From assembly GCF_000259075.1 (NCBI RefSeq), contig NZ_AJKI01000020.1, positions 1 through 64,000 of the forward strand: a stretch of 64,000 nt of DNA. Reading direction: 5' to 3'. The DNA is from Marinilabilia salmonicolor JCM 21150. Lineage in GTDB: Bacteria > Bacteroidota > Bacteroidia > Bacteroidales > Marinilabiliaceae. Position numbers and translations under genes: made by a program. The notes under the pieces are model-generated. The model was not told the DNA's origin. It did no database searches and saw only the letters and a program-made list of their open reading frames with translations. Position 1 is the stretch's first letter, and each line of letters starts with the position of its first letter. This document shows, in pieces, positions 55,714-64,000 of this stretch.

Positions 55714-56595
55714 TTACTGATTAATACCGGACACCAGCTCTGCCGGAATCACCGGCATTGCACCGGCCCGGGTGCAAACGAACGCCGAGATTTCAATGGC
55801 AGAGCGATGAATCTCTTTCAGAGACTTACCTGCCAGTAACCCAACGGTCATCGCAGCAGTGAAAGAGTCTCCTGCTCCTATCGTATCTGAGACCTCTACT
55901 TTCGGAGTTTCCATTTCCGACATCTCCTCCCGGGTAATTAGGATACTTCCTTCACTCCCTTTGGTAAGGGCCACCATGCACAGATTGTATTTATCCAGAA
56001 ACTGCCGGCAAATCGACACATCATTTCCTGACATATTGAACAGTTTTCTCAGCTCATCCAATTCTTCATCGTTAATTTTGAATACAGTAGCATGCTCCAG
56101 CGAGCTTTCGATAATCTGGCGACTATAAAAAGACTGTCTCAGATTGATATCAAAAACCTTAATACATTTCTCGGGAGCCATTTCTAAAGCGTGCTGAATG
56201 GTTTTGGAGGAAACTTCGGAGCGCTGTGCCAGGGAACCAAAACAAATGGCATCTGCCGACACAATGGCCTCTTTAGCCACATCGTTCAATGCAATAAAAT
56301 CCCAGGCAACATTTTCATTTATCACATAATCAGGAACTCCGTCCACCAACTTTACATCCACCGTTCCTGTTGGTTTATCAACACGGGAAATACCATTCGT
56401 CAGGTTTCGCTCCTGAATAATCTTCAATATTTCATCTCCCTCTTTATCATTTCCAACAGCACTGACTGCTGCCCCACGCGCACCCAATTGTTGAGCGTGC
56501 CAGGCAAAATTGGCAGGTGCCCCGCCCAATTGTTTGCCTTCGGGTAAAAGATCCCACAGAATCTCTCCTATTCCGACTACAATTTTTTTCTCCAT
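55714..56595 (-). CDS. PfkB-family carbohydrate kinase, probable fructokinase
   Basis: A 293-residue cytosolic kinase of the ribokinase/PfkB family: GIGEILWDLLPEGKQLGGAPANFAWHA at the start and DTIGAGDSFTAAM near residues 235-247, with Asp of GAGD as catalytic base. It follows the MFS transporter and precedes SusC within the fructan locus, so phosphorylation of imported fructose to fructose-6-phosphate is the likely role. The gap to SusC is 58 bases; the gap from the MFS gene is 272 bases and holds a palindromic repeat. Confidence 0.92.
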   Translation of the reverse strand: MEKKIVVGIGEILWDLLPEGKQLGGAPANFAWHAQQLGARGAAVSAVGNDKEGDEILKIIQERNLTNGISRVDKPTGTVDVKLVDGVPDYVINENVAWDFIALNDVAKEAIVSADAICFGSLAQRSEVSSKTIQHALEMAPEKCIKVFDINLRQSFYSRQIIESSLEHATVFKINDEELDELRKLFNMSGNDVSICRQFLDKYNLCMVALTKGSEGSILITREEMSEMETPKVEVSDTIGAGDSFTAAMTVGLLAGKSLKEIHRSAIEISAFVCTRAGAMPVIPAELVSGINQ

Positions 56596-56664
56596 GACTT
56601 TTTATTTTGGAAACTACCCGTTGCCCTTAGGGATTGTGCCGAAATAACTTGCCGCTTTAAACTT

Positions 56665-56751
56665 GTTCTTTTGCTCTTTAACTTCCTTGAAAACCCATTA
56701 AATAGCTCGCTATTCGCAGTATTTTCAAGTCGGTAAAGAACAAAATAACTT
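56665..56751. repeat. Palindromic element, family C, inside the PUL 2 gene row
   Basis: GTTCTTTTGCTCTTTAAC and TTCCTTGAAAACC at the left can pair with the right part GTATTTTCAAGTCGGTAAAGAAC, making a hairpin of about 85 bases. AATAACTT flanks it on both sides. The long imperfect fold is like family A but the sequence differs. It separates the MFS and fructokinase genes and may act as an mRNA stability hairpin or partial terminator. Confidence 0.5.
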
Positions 56752-56867
56752 CGTTAAATCTGTCAATTCATTTCATTACAAACCCTTAGCCCGACAGGTA
56801 AGTGCTGCCTTTTTGCGGGCAAACACCCGGTTTAACATGTTGACTTCAGGCAACGGGTATTTTGGTT

Positions 56868-58220
56868 TTATTCTTCTCTCAATCCTAACTCTAACTCAAT
56901 CTCTTCCAGTGATTTTCCTTTGGTCTCCGGTATTTTTGCCAAAATAAAAACAAAGGCTACCACAGTGAAAACCAGGAAGAATCCGAAGGCTGCGGCTCCG
57001 CCCAGACCGTTTAGCATCCAGGGGAAAAACTGCACCACGATGAAAGTACAAACCCAACTTACTGCGGTAGAAACCGACATTGCTATTCCGCGAATCTTAT
57101 TGGGATATATTTCAGAAGTAACAACCCACATTACAGGCGCCAGAGAGGCGGCAAAAAAGGCGATGTATCCAAGAATTGATATCAACACACCAAGACTGTC
57201 TGCTCGTCCGGTCAGAAATGCAAAAACCAAATAGAGAAGAGACACGGTCATACCCCCTGTTCCTATGAGCAACAGCTTCTTCCTGCCAATCCGGTCTATC
57301 AGCCAAACGGCAACCAGGGTAAACAGAAAATTTACTACCCCAACCATAATGGCCTGCAGTAAAGCCATGTCGCTTCCCACACCGGTTTGATTAAAGATGG
57401 TGGGAGCATAAGCAATGATTGCATTGATGCCGGTGATCTGCTGAAAGGCTGCCAGCATGATTCCCAGAAATACAACCTTGCCCAACTTACCTTTAAACAA
57501 GGATGAAAACTTCACCCCTTTTCCTGACTTCCTCTGGTCCTCTTCAATCCTTGTCAGAATAGAGTCATACTCTTTCTGAGCATTCGCTGTTCCGGCAACT
57601 TTTTTCAAAACGCCCAGTGCTTCATCCTTGTATCCTTTTAAGATGAGCCAGCGCGGACTTTCCGGAAACTTAATCAACATAGCGGCAAGAAAGGGAATGG
57701 CAATAAACAAAGGACTTGCCAGCATCCACCGCCAACCTTCATCGGTCCCTATCATGTAATAATCAAACACATAAGCACCCAATATCCCGATTACAACCCC
57801 CAGCTGGTTAAAAGTTCCCAGGGTTCCTCTGACTCTGGCCGGTGAAATTTCGCTGATATAAGTGGGTACCATAACAGAAACGGCTCCCACACCGACTCCT
57901 CCGATTACTCTTGCCAGCGACAAGGCTATCATAGAGTTGGCCAATCCACTCCAAACGGCTGAAACACCAAATAAAACTGCGGTAATGACCAACACCATCT
58001 TTCGTCCGATTTTCTCCGATAACGAACCGGCAGTAAAAGCACCAATCATACACCCTATAATCAGCGCACTGACCACCAGGCCTATTTGAAATTCACTCAA
58101 AAGAAACTGTGACTTTATGGAAGAGACCGCCCCGGAAATGGCTGCCATATTAATTCCAAAAATCAAGCTCCCCATCACTGCTACAATGATGGCCCACAAC
58201 AAATTTTTCTCAATTTTCAT
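56868..58220 (-). CDS. MFS sugar porter, probable fructose transporter
   Basis: A 450-residue inner-membrane protein with twelve predicted membrane segments. Sugar-porter signatures are visible: GSLSEKIGRKMV (loop 2-3), RVIGGVGVGAVSVMVPTYI with EISPARVRGTLG, FPESPRWLI in the mid-loop, QQITGINAIIAYAPTIF, DRIGRKKLL and a C-terminal PETKGKSLEEIE. Such proteins carry monosaccharides by proton symport. Placed next to fructokinase and GH32, fructose is the likely cargo. It follows the proximal GH32 gene by 31 bases. Confidence 0.93.
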   Translation of the reverse strand: MKIEKNLLWAIIVAVMGSLIFGINMAAISGAVSSIKSQFLLSEFQIGLVVSALIIGCMIGAFTAGSLSEKIGRKMVLVITAVLFGVSAVWSGLANSMIALSLARVIGGVGVGAVSVMVPTYISEISPARVRGTLGTFNQLGVVIGILGAYVFDYYMIGTDEGWRWMLASPLFIAIPFLAAMLIKFPESPRWLILKGYKDEALGVLKKVAGTANAQKEYDSILTRIEEDQRKSGKGVKFSSLFKGKLGKVVFLGIMLAAFQQITGINAIIAYAPTIFNQTGVGSDMALLQAIMVGVVNFLFTLVAVWLIDRIGRKKLLLIGTGGMTVSLLYLVFAFLTGRADSLGVLISILGYIAFFAASLAPVMWVVTSEIYPNKIRGIAMSVSTAVSWVCTFIVVQFFPWMLNGLGGAAAFGFFLVFTVVAFVFILAKIPETKGKSLEEIELELGLREE

Positions 58221-58251
58221 ATCCTTATATTTATGCCAATTGAATTGGCCT

Positions 58252-59784
58252 TTATTTCCAAATAGATTTTAATCCCCGTACCTGCGATGACACCACTTTG
58301 GTTTGAGCAGATTCAACTAATTCCACATTATTCAAAAGCTCCTGTGGAAATACCAGGTTGGTCATCTGCAATCGTCCTCCATTTACCAATAATTCAATGG
58401 AAGACTGGTCCACAACCATCTCTATCTCTGTAACTGGCCCGAAATCAAGAGGAGCAGTTACCAGGTCGGTAAAATTTTCATGAAATGCTGTTTGGCCCGA
58501 ATTGCTGCGGTCGAAAGTGAGTAAGCCTTTTTCCAAATCAAACAGGAAAACGGCCTTGTCTCCTTTTGTATTTTTCAATGCAATTTCAAAGAGTGAGCTT
58601 TCATTCGTCTCCACATTCATCTGATATTGGTAAGCCGGGAATTTTTCAGAATTCACAGATAGAAGTTCATTATCTTTTTCCCATTCAGCAGCTATTTTGT
58701 CCAGTGTTTCCACAAATTCGGAATGCACAAAGAAATTGCCTGAAGCATCTTCATTCAATGTCAGTTTTCGGGGCAATGTATTTGAGCTACGCCACTTTTC
58801 GGTGGGCACAACATTGGCATATTGCCAGTTGCTCATCCATCCTATAAACAGGCGACTTCCGTTTTCATCCGGCACATTGGACCAGGTTACCCCGGCATAA
58901 TTGTCTTTTCCGTAGTCCAGCCACACTTCCTTTTCAGCAGGCCAGTCGGAAGAAAACTCTGTTCCGTCAAAATCACCGATGTAATACTTTGTTCCTGACC
59001 CGCCATTAGGCGCACCCGGATTTAAACTCACCAGCAAAACCCATTTCTCTTTTCCATCAGGAGTCGTCATCGGAAAAAGATCAGGACATTCAACCACGCC
59101 TCCGTGATCAACACCACCGCCAAAGTCACTTTCAAAAGTCCAGTTTTTTAAATCAGGTGATGAATAAAAAGAGACCCGGTCTTTCACTGCCAGCGCCATA
59201 ATCCACTCCTCTCTGTCTTTATGCCAGATTACTTTCGGGTCTCTGAAATCTCTGATTCCGGGATTATCCAATACGGGGTTGCCTTCGTATTTCTCCCATG
59301 TTCTGCCATTGTCCACACTATAAGCAATACCTTGAGTCTGATAATCGATATCACCATTGGCTTCTTTTTCATGGCTGTGATTGGTATAAATGGCGACTAG
59401 CGGAATTTCTTCATCCTTTCCGAATCCGGAAGTATTGTTGACATCCGCAACTGCACTGCCTGAAAAGATCGTCCCCAGAGAATCGGGATAAAGCGCTATC
59501 GGCTGATGCTCCCAATAAATCAAATCTTTACTGATTGCATGTCCCCAGTGCATGGGACCCCAAACCGTGCTATCAGGATTATATTGATAAAATAAATGGT
59601 ATTCACCCTCATGATAAACCATACCATTGGGATCATTCATCCACTGACTTTCAGGAGTAAAATGGACCTGAGGTCTCCAGGGCTCATTCATGTAATCTCC
59701 CGAACGATTAGCATTTTCTTTTTTCACCCCTGTACACGATAACATCATCGGTACAATGAATAGTGAAATCAATAATTTCTTCAT
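58252..59784 (-). CDS. GH32 fructanase lipoprotein (PUL 2, first gene)
   Basis: A 510-residue lipoprotein (lipobox MLSC, Cys17). GH32 motifs: QWMNDPNGMVY with nucleophile Asp51, FSGSAVADVNN, IRDFRDPKVIWH and VVECPDLFP with the acid/base Glu; a C-terminal beta-sandwich follows. It is clearly related to the second GH32 at 47784-49289 in order and motifs, yet differs in loops, so the two may have different linkage or chain-length preference. It is the first gene of the row and is transcribed away from the regulator gene across a 292-base region with repeated motifs. Confidence 0.94.
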   Translation of the reverse strand: MKKLLISLFIVPMMLSCTGVKKENANRSGDYMNEPWRPQVHFTPESQWMNDPNGMVYHEGEYHLFYQYNPDSTVWGPMHWGHAISKDLIYWEHQPIALYPDSLGTIFSGSAVADVNNTSGFGKDEEIPLVAIYTNHSHEKEANGDIDYQTQGIAYSVDNGRTWEKYEGNPVLDNPGIRDFRDPKVIWHKDREEWIMALAVKDRVSFYSSPDLKNWTFESDFGGGVDHGGVVECPDLFPMTTPDGKEKWVLLVSLNPGAPNGGSGTKYYIGDFDGTEFSSDWPAEKEVWLDYGKDNYAGVTWSNVPDENGSRLFIGWMSNWQYANVVPTEKWRSSNTLPRKLTLNEDASGNFFVHSEFVETLDKIAAEWEKDNELLSVNSEKFPAYQYQMNVETNESSLFEIALKNTKGDKAVFLFDLEKGLLTFDRSNSGQTAFHENFTDLVTAPLDFGPVTEIEMVVDQSSIELLVNGGRLQMTNLVFPQELLNNVELVESAQTKVVSSQVRGLKSIWK

Positions 59785-59857
59785 AACGTCTCTTTTTGTT
59801 AAACCTTTAAACCTGTCTTATCTTGCTTTTGCAAATTTTCGTTAACACAAACATAAA

Positions 59858-59965
59858 GATGTTACCAACAACCCACCTATCCCGGATGTTACCAACCCTA
59901 TCAATTTTGTTTCCAACATCCCCGTTTATCCCTTAACAATAACAGGTGTTACACGCATTGTAACA
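59858..59965. promoter_or_regulatory. Candidate operator of the hybrid two-component regulator
   Basis: GATGTTACCAAC occurs twice as an exact 12-base direct repeat (59858-59869 and 59885-59896, 27 bases apart). A one-off relative TTGTTTCCAAC lies at 59907-59917. TGTTACA-CGCAT-TGTAACA (59947-59965) is a perfect inverted repeat with the same TGTTAC core. All lie between the divergent GH32 and regulator genes, the expected place for an AraC-type dimer to bind. Assignment to the regulator is inference from position. Confidence 0.5.
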
Positions 59966-60076
59966 TGAGTGATACCCATTTCGAAAAACAGTTCATCACA
60001 CCTAAATTCATTTCCTTTTTTCCACTGAATTAGTTTTAATTTTCCTTAATTTGCCAATCTCAATCCAATCACTTTT

Positions 60077-62833
60077 ATGAAAAATTACCTAATTCCCCTT
60101 TTTATATTAAGTGCAATACTTTTTTCTATCCTTACCGGCTGCAACAAAGAGAAAAAAGAGACTTTTCACATCGGATTTTCCCAGTGTGCCAGTGACGTAT
60201 GGCGAGAGACGATGAATAAAGAAATGGTCATGACAGCCGCATTATACCCTGATATTCAGCTAACCATCCTTAATGCAGAAGAAAACACCAGACGCCAGGA
60301 GCTTCAGATTCAGGAATTAATTAATAAGAACGTGGACTTGTTAATCATTTCGCCCAATGAATCGGGGCCCATCACTCCCATCGCCGAAGAAGCCTTTAAT
60401 CAGGGAATCCCCACCATAATCATTGACCGGGAGATAAACTCAGATAATTACACCGCCTTTGTAGGAGCCGACAATACCCAAATTGGCAAAGATGTAGCCT
60501 CCTACATTGCCAATATGAATAACGGAAGAGGAGAAATTCTTGAAATTAGAGGCATGGACGGCTCCAGTCCGGCCAAAGACCGTAACAGCGGTTTTATGGA
60601 AGTACTGAAGAAATATCCTGATTTAAAAATTAAAGAAAGTGTTGAAGGCAAATGGTTGCCTGAAATAGCAGCCCAAAAGGCGGAGGAAGCATTTAATCAG
60701 CATCATTTTGACATTGTTTTCGGGCACAACGATGTGATGGCACAAAGTGCAAGGAGAGTGGCAGACTCACTAAACATCAACAACCTCTTTGTGGTAGGTA
60801 TTGACGCACTACCAAACCTGGGGATGGAACTGGTGGAACAAGGGGTATTACAAGCTTCTTTCATCTATCCTACCGGAGGAAAAAAAGCCATCGAAGTGGC
60901 CAGAGATATCCTGACAGGAAAAACGTTTCAGAAACAAAACATTCTGGGGACATCAGTAGTTGATAGTTCCAATGTAACAGTTTTGCGGCTTCAGATGGAT
61001 CAGGTGATGGCTTTTCAGGATATTTTGAACCGCCAGACAAGCCGCATTAAAGAGCAGGAAATCCAGTTTAATGACCAGCGTTCCCTGCTCAATGTGGCAT
61101 TAATCAGTCTTGCTCTATTGGTCGTTTTATCGCTTTGGCTTGCCTATTATTACACCATGATTCGCCGACGAAATGCCGAGTTAGACCATAAAAACAAAGC
61201 CATTGAAAACCAAAAGGAACAACTTCAAAATCAAAACCACCAAATCAGGGAAATGAACAAAGAGGTTCAAAGGGCCACTCAGGCTAAACTGAGCTTTTTT
61301 ACAAATATAAGCCACGAATTCAGAACGCCGTTAACACTCATTCAGGCACCCGTTAATGAGGTTTTCTCGTCTCAGGATATTGATAAGATTCCGTCTGTGA
61401 AGAATAATCTATTGCTGGTCAGGCAAAACAGTGATCGCTTGTTAAGGCTGATTAATCAACTCATGGATTTCAGAAAAATGGACGCCGGTAAGCTCAAACT
61501 AAACATCTCCGAAGTCAACCTTCATCAGCTTATCGAAGAAATATATAACGCATTCATCCCGCTGGCCCGCCAAAAAAACATTGATTTCTCATTTGACTGT
61601 CCTTCAACGAACAGAATCATCCACCTGGATGTCGATAAAATAGACAAAGTTCTTTTTAATATTCTTTCAAATGCCTTTAAATTCACGCCTCAAAACGGGA
61701 GTATCAGAATTAATGTTTCTCCTATTGATGATACAAAAATAAAAATTGCTGTGGCCGACTCAGGACCGGGAGTCCCTAAGGAGAAAAAAGAAAAAATTTT
61801 CAAACCTTTTTACCAGCAGGACGAGCACCGTTCTGCCGGAACAGGAATCGGTCTTTCTTTGTCAAAGGGTTTTATTGACCTTCACAAAGGAGAAATCGTT
61901 GTTGCAGACAATACCCCTACGGGAAGTATATTTACAATTATCCTTCCTGATAACAAAGACCTGCAGGCGACCAATAATTTAAAAACAGCACCGGACATTT
62001 TTGCTCAACCGGTTATCGATGAAGTCAATAAAGATGAAAATTCAGATGATTTCTTCCCAGATACCGGTCAGCCCAAACCAAATTTACTCATTGTGGAAGA
62101 TGATGAACAACTCAAATCCTATCTTCTTCAATTATTGTCCTCCGACTATTTCATCGAAACAGCATCCAACGGGAAGGCCGCACTTTCTTTACTTGAAAAG
62201 AAACAAGCAGACCTGGTACTTACCGACCTCATGATGCCTGAAATGGACGGTACCGAGCTGACCGGCCACCTCAAGAACAATATTGAAACAAGTCACATTC
62301 CTGTCGTCATGCTTACAGCCAAGGCCGGCATGGAGCAAAAAACAGAAGGCATTGAAACCGGGGCCGATGCCTATATAGAAAAGCCTTTTGACCCCAAATA
62401 CCTCAAAGTCCGAATAAAAAAACTCATTGAACTGCGCAGAACACTTCGCAGCCATTATCAACAAAACATCGGCAATTTCTATTCCGATGAAACAAATGAT
62501 CACACCCCGTCAATAGACCAGAAGTTTCTCTCCAAATTACATTCAACACTGGAAAAATGGTACACCGACCCGGATTTTTCCGTGGAGAAAATGAGTGAAA
62601 TCGTTGGGCTTTCCAGGATCCACCTTTATCGAAAAATGAAAGCATTGACCAACTACACCCCATCAGAATACATCAACAAATTCAGGCTTCATAAAGGGAT
62701 GCAAAGACTCAGGAATGAGAAAGGAAACATCTCAGGAATAGCCTTGGACGTGGGGTTTACTTCACCCGCCTATTTCACCAAAAAATTCAGGGAAGAGTTT
62801 GGAAAGACACCATCAGAGGCTATTGAAGAATGA
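60077..62833 (+). CDS. Hybrid two-component system sensor/regulator with LacI-like periplasmic domain (fructan sensor)
   Basis: A 918-residue single-chain regulator. Signal/lipobox-like start (LFSILTGCNKE), periplasmic sugar-binding domain about 30-310 (IGFSQCASDVWRETMNKEM, ADNTQIGKDVASYIA, FVVGIDALPNLGMELV), membrane segment about 335-357, coiled coil, histidine kinase with SHEFRTPLT (His413) and ATPase motifs (ADSGPGVPKEKKEKIF, GTGIGLSLSKG), receiver domain with LTDLMMP (Asp717), and a C-terminal AraC HTH. The layout is that of Bacteroides BT1754, which binds fructose in the periplasm and induces the levan locus. It diverges from the PUL 2 genes, which it should activate. Confidence 0.95.
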   Translation: MKNYLIPLFILSAILFSILTGCNKEKKETFHIGFSQCASDVWRETMNKEMVMTAALYPDIQLTILNAEENTRRQELQIQELINKNVDLLIISPNESGPITPIAEEAFNQGIPTIIIDREINSDNYTAFVGADNTQIGKDVASYIANMNNGRGEILEIRGMDGSSPAKDRNSGFMEVLKKYPDLKIKESVEGKWLPEIAAQKAEEAFNQHHFDIVFGHNDVMAQSARRVADSLNINNLFVVGIDALPNLGMELVEQGVLQASFIYPTGGKKAIEVARDILTGKTFQKQNILGTSVVDSSNVTVLRLQMDQVMAFQDILNRQTSRIKEQEIQFNDQRSLLNVALISLALLVVLSLWLAYYYTMIRRRNAELDHKNKAIENQKEQLQNQNHQIREMNKEVQRATQAKLSFFTNISHEFRTPLTLIQAPVNEVFSSQDIDKIPSVKNNLLLVRQNSDRLLRLINQLMDFRKMDAGKLKLNISEVNLHQLIEEIYNAFIPLARQKNIDFSFDCPSTNRIIHLDVDKIDKVLFNILSNAFKFTPQNGSIRINVSPIDDTKIKIAVADSGPGVPKEKKEKIFKPFYQQDEHRSAGTGIGLSLSKGFIDLHKGEIVVADNTPTGSIFTIILPDNKDLQATNNLKTAPDIFAQPVIDEVNKDENSDDFFPDTGQPKPNLLIVEDDEQLKSYLLQLLSSDYFIETASNGKAALSLLEKKQADLVLTDLMMPEMDGTELTGHLKNNIETSHIPVVMLTAKAGMEQKTEGIETGADAYIEKPFDPKYLKVRIKKLIELRRTLRSHYQQNIGNFYSDETNDHTPSIDQKFLSKLHSTLEKWYTDPDFSVEKMSEIVGLSRIHLYRKMKALTNYTPSEYINKFRLHKGMQRLRNEKGNISGIALDVGFTSPAYFTKKFREEFGKTPSEAIEE

Positions 62834-62937
62834 AAAGAGTTAATAAACCGTTCTGATTACTTTAAAGAAGTTCCGTTTTCCGGGAAAGCAGATGCCTAAT
62901 CTCCCCAACCATCTGCCTTACAACAAAATAACCTTTC

Positions 62938-64000
62938 CTATTTAACCCTAAAATAACTAATCTCTTCAAGCATTTGAGCAGCCAGAGAAGAGAGTTCACT
63001 ACTTCCTGATGAAACCTGTTCACTGATGGCTGCACTTTGTTGGGTGATACGGTTCAGCTCCATAATGGCACTATTGACCTGCTCGGCCCCCAGGGACATT
63101 TCGCGACTGGCAGCCGTAATCTCATCCATTGCCTCCAAATTTCCTTTCAACTCGGGTTCTAAAGCAGAAAGCCTCGATTCTGTCTCTTCTGACATATTTG
63201 TACTTTTTTCCACAAGAGCAGTGATGATGTCGGCATCGGAACGACTTCTTTCAGCAAGTTTTCTGATTTCGGCCGCAACCACAGAAAACCCCCTACCATG
63301 TTCACCTGCCCTGGCTGCTTCCACAGCCGCATTCAAGGCAAGAATATTGGTCTGACGGGCAATATCACTAATGGCAACAATTCGCTCGGAAACTTTCTGC
63401 ATCAACTCACGTGTCTCCTTCGACATTTTTACACCATTCAATATTTCATTGGTCATTTTTTGAGCATTTTCACGCGCTTTCAAGGAGTTGTCAGAATTCT
63501 GCTGAATATTCCCAACCATCTCCTCCATACTGGAGCTAACCTCTTCTGATGCGGAGGCCTGCACATTGGCACCTTCCGACATCTCCACAGAGGCCTTATT
63601 CATCTCGTTTCCTGCATTATTTATCTTTCTTGCCCGCTCTTCAATGCCCTGCACAACTATTCTCAGACGATTTACCATGCTGTTCAATGAGGCCCCCAAC
63701 ATACCGATTTCATCTTTCCGGTCTTCATGACTTTGTATGGTCAGGTCTCCCTTCTCCATTTCGGTGGCAAAAGAAACAGCCCTGCGAAATCCAAAAGAGA
63801 TATCACGCGACTGATAAAAAAGAAAGACAAGAATAATGGCTAAAATGGTAAACACAGAACCACCCACTGTAAACACAAGTTCTCCCACACGTCCCTCTAT
63901 ATAATCCCGATTAAGTCGATAGGTCAAATAACCATTCATTTCAGGAAGATAGATATAACCAGACCATTCATCGGGAGAAGTTAATTCCCTGGTGGTTCCT
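62938..64000 (-). CDS. Methyl-accepting chemotaxis protein (5' end outside the window)
   Basis: The reading frame stays open to the window edge, so the gene is cut at its start. Visible from the N-side: part of an extracytoplasmic domain ([17 protein letters not shown]), a membrane segment ([22 protein letters not shown]), a HAMP linker ([29 protein letters not shown]) and a signalling domain with the hairpin tip [20 protein letters not shown] and [18 protein letters not shown]. It controls a CheA kinase, suggesting a chemotactic lifestyle or a related signalling pathway. It converges on the fructan regulator with about 100 bases between. Confidence 0.93.
   Translation of the reverse strand, partial: GTTRELTSPDEWSGYIYLPEMNGYLTYRLNRDYIEGRVGELVFTVGGSVFTILAIILVFLFYQSRDISFGFRRAVSFATEMEKGDLTIQSHEDRKDEIGMLGASLNSMVNRLRIVVQGIEERARKINNAGNEMNKASVEMSEGANVQASASEEVSSSMEEMVGNIQQNSDNSLKARENAQKMTNEILNGVKMSKETRELMQKVSERIVAISDIARQTNILALNAAVEAARAGEHGRGFSVVAAEIRKLAERSRSDADIITALVEKSTNMSEETESRLSALEPELKGNLEAMDEITAASREMSLGAEQVNSAIMELNRITQQSAAISEQVSSGSSELSSLAAQMLEEISYFRVK

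Noticed and set aside
1-64000. Search by eye for CRISPR arrays, integrases, transposases and rRNA
   Set aside because: No regularly spaced repeats, no DDE/tyrosine recombinase motifs and no rRNA sequence were recognised in the window.

Overview
The window reads as chromosomal DNA of a Bacteroidota bacterium, most likely of the Bacteroidales/Marinilabiliales type. This is inferred from two SusC/SusD polysaccharide utilization loci (PULs), an ECF sigma/FecR pair, a hybrid two-component regulator with a periplasmic sugar-binding domain, Bacteroidota-style -7 boxes (TAnnTTTG), weak ribosome binding sites and many lipoprotein signal peptides.

Layout. (1) 0-3.9 kb: an AT-rich accessory stretch beside a tRNA-Pro(GGG) gene. 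It holds a MazE-tail-like small protein, orphan hypotheticals, an AraC-type DNA-binding protein, and a zinc-ribbon protein with a long, foldable leader. (2) 4.2-10.8 kb: housekeeping and hypothetical genes (flavin reductase-rubredoxin fusion, ATP-grasp-like protein, patatin, S28/S37 peptidase, DUF4097-like protein) and a candidate small RNA at about 8.3 kb. (3) 10.9-17.7 kb: one gene for a giant 2252-residue protein joining a PLP aminotransferase-like fold to a P-loop resembling HPr kinase. (4) 18.3-24.6 kb: hflC/hflK, fused otsA-otsB (trehalose synthesis) and a divergent GH15 enzyme (possible trehalase). (5) 24.6-47.6 kb: PUL 1, with ECF sigma, FecR, a SusC carrying an STN domain, SusD, two GH2, a beta-helix protein, GH92, a GH3 with a large internal deletion, GH16, a GH50/agarase-like enzyme and an orphan sugar-binding lipoprotein. 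A second, decayed copy of the GH15 3' end plus its terminator lies at its far end, so PUL 1 sits between two direct repeats. (6) 47.8-62.8 kb: PUL 2, a fructan locus resembling the Bacteroides thetaiotaomicron levan locus: GH32, MFS sugar transporter, fructokinase, SusC, SusD, DUF4960 protein and a second GH32, with a divergent fructan-type hybrid sensor/regulator. (7) 62.9-64 kb: the 3' part of a chemotaxis receptor that runs off the window.

How the genes work together. PUL 1 should be induced through its outer-membrane SusC via FecR and the ECF sigma factor. PUL 2 should be induced when the periplasmic domain of the hybrid sensor binds fructose; the intergenic region before it contains repeated TGTTAC-core sites that look like its operator. 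Fructan is bound and cut at the surface, imported by SusC/D, trimmed by GH32 enzymes, carried inward by the MFS transporter and phosphorylated by the PfkB kinase. Intergenic regions carry at least four families of palindromic repeats. No integrase, transposase, CRISPR array or rRNA was found.
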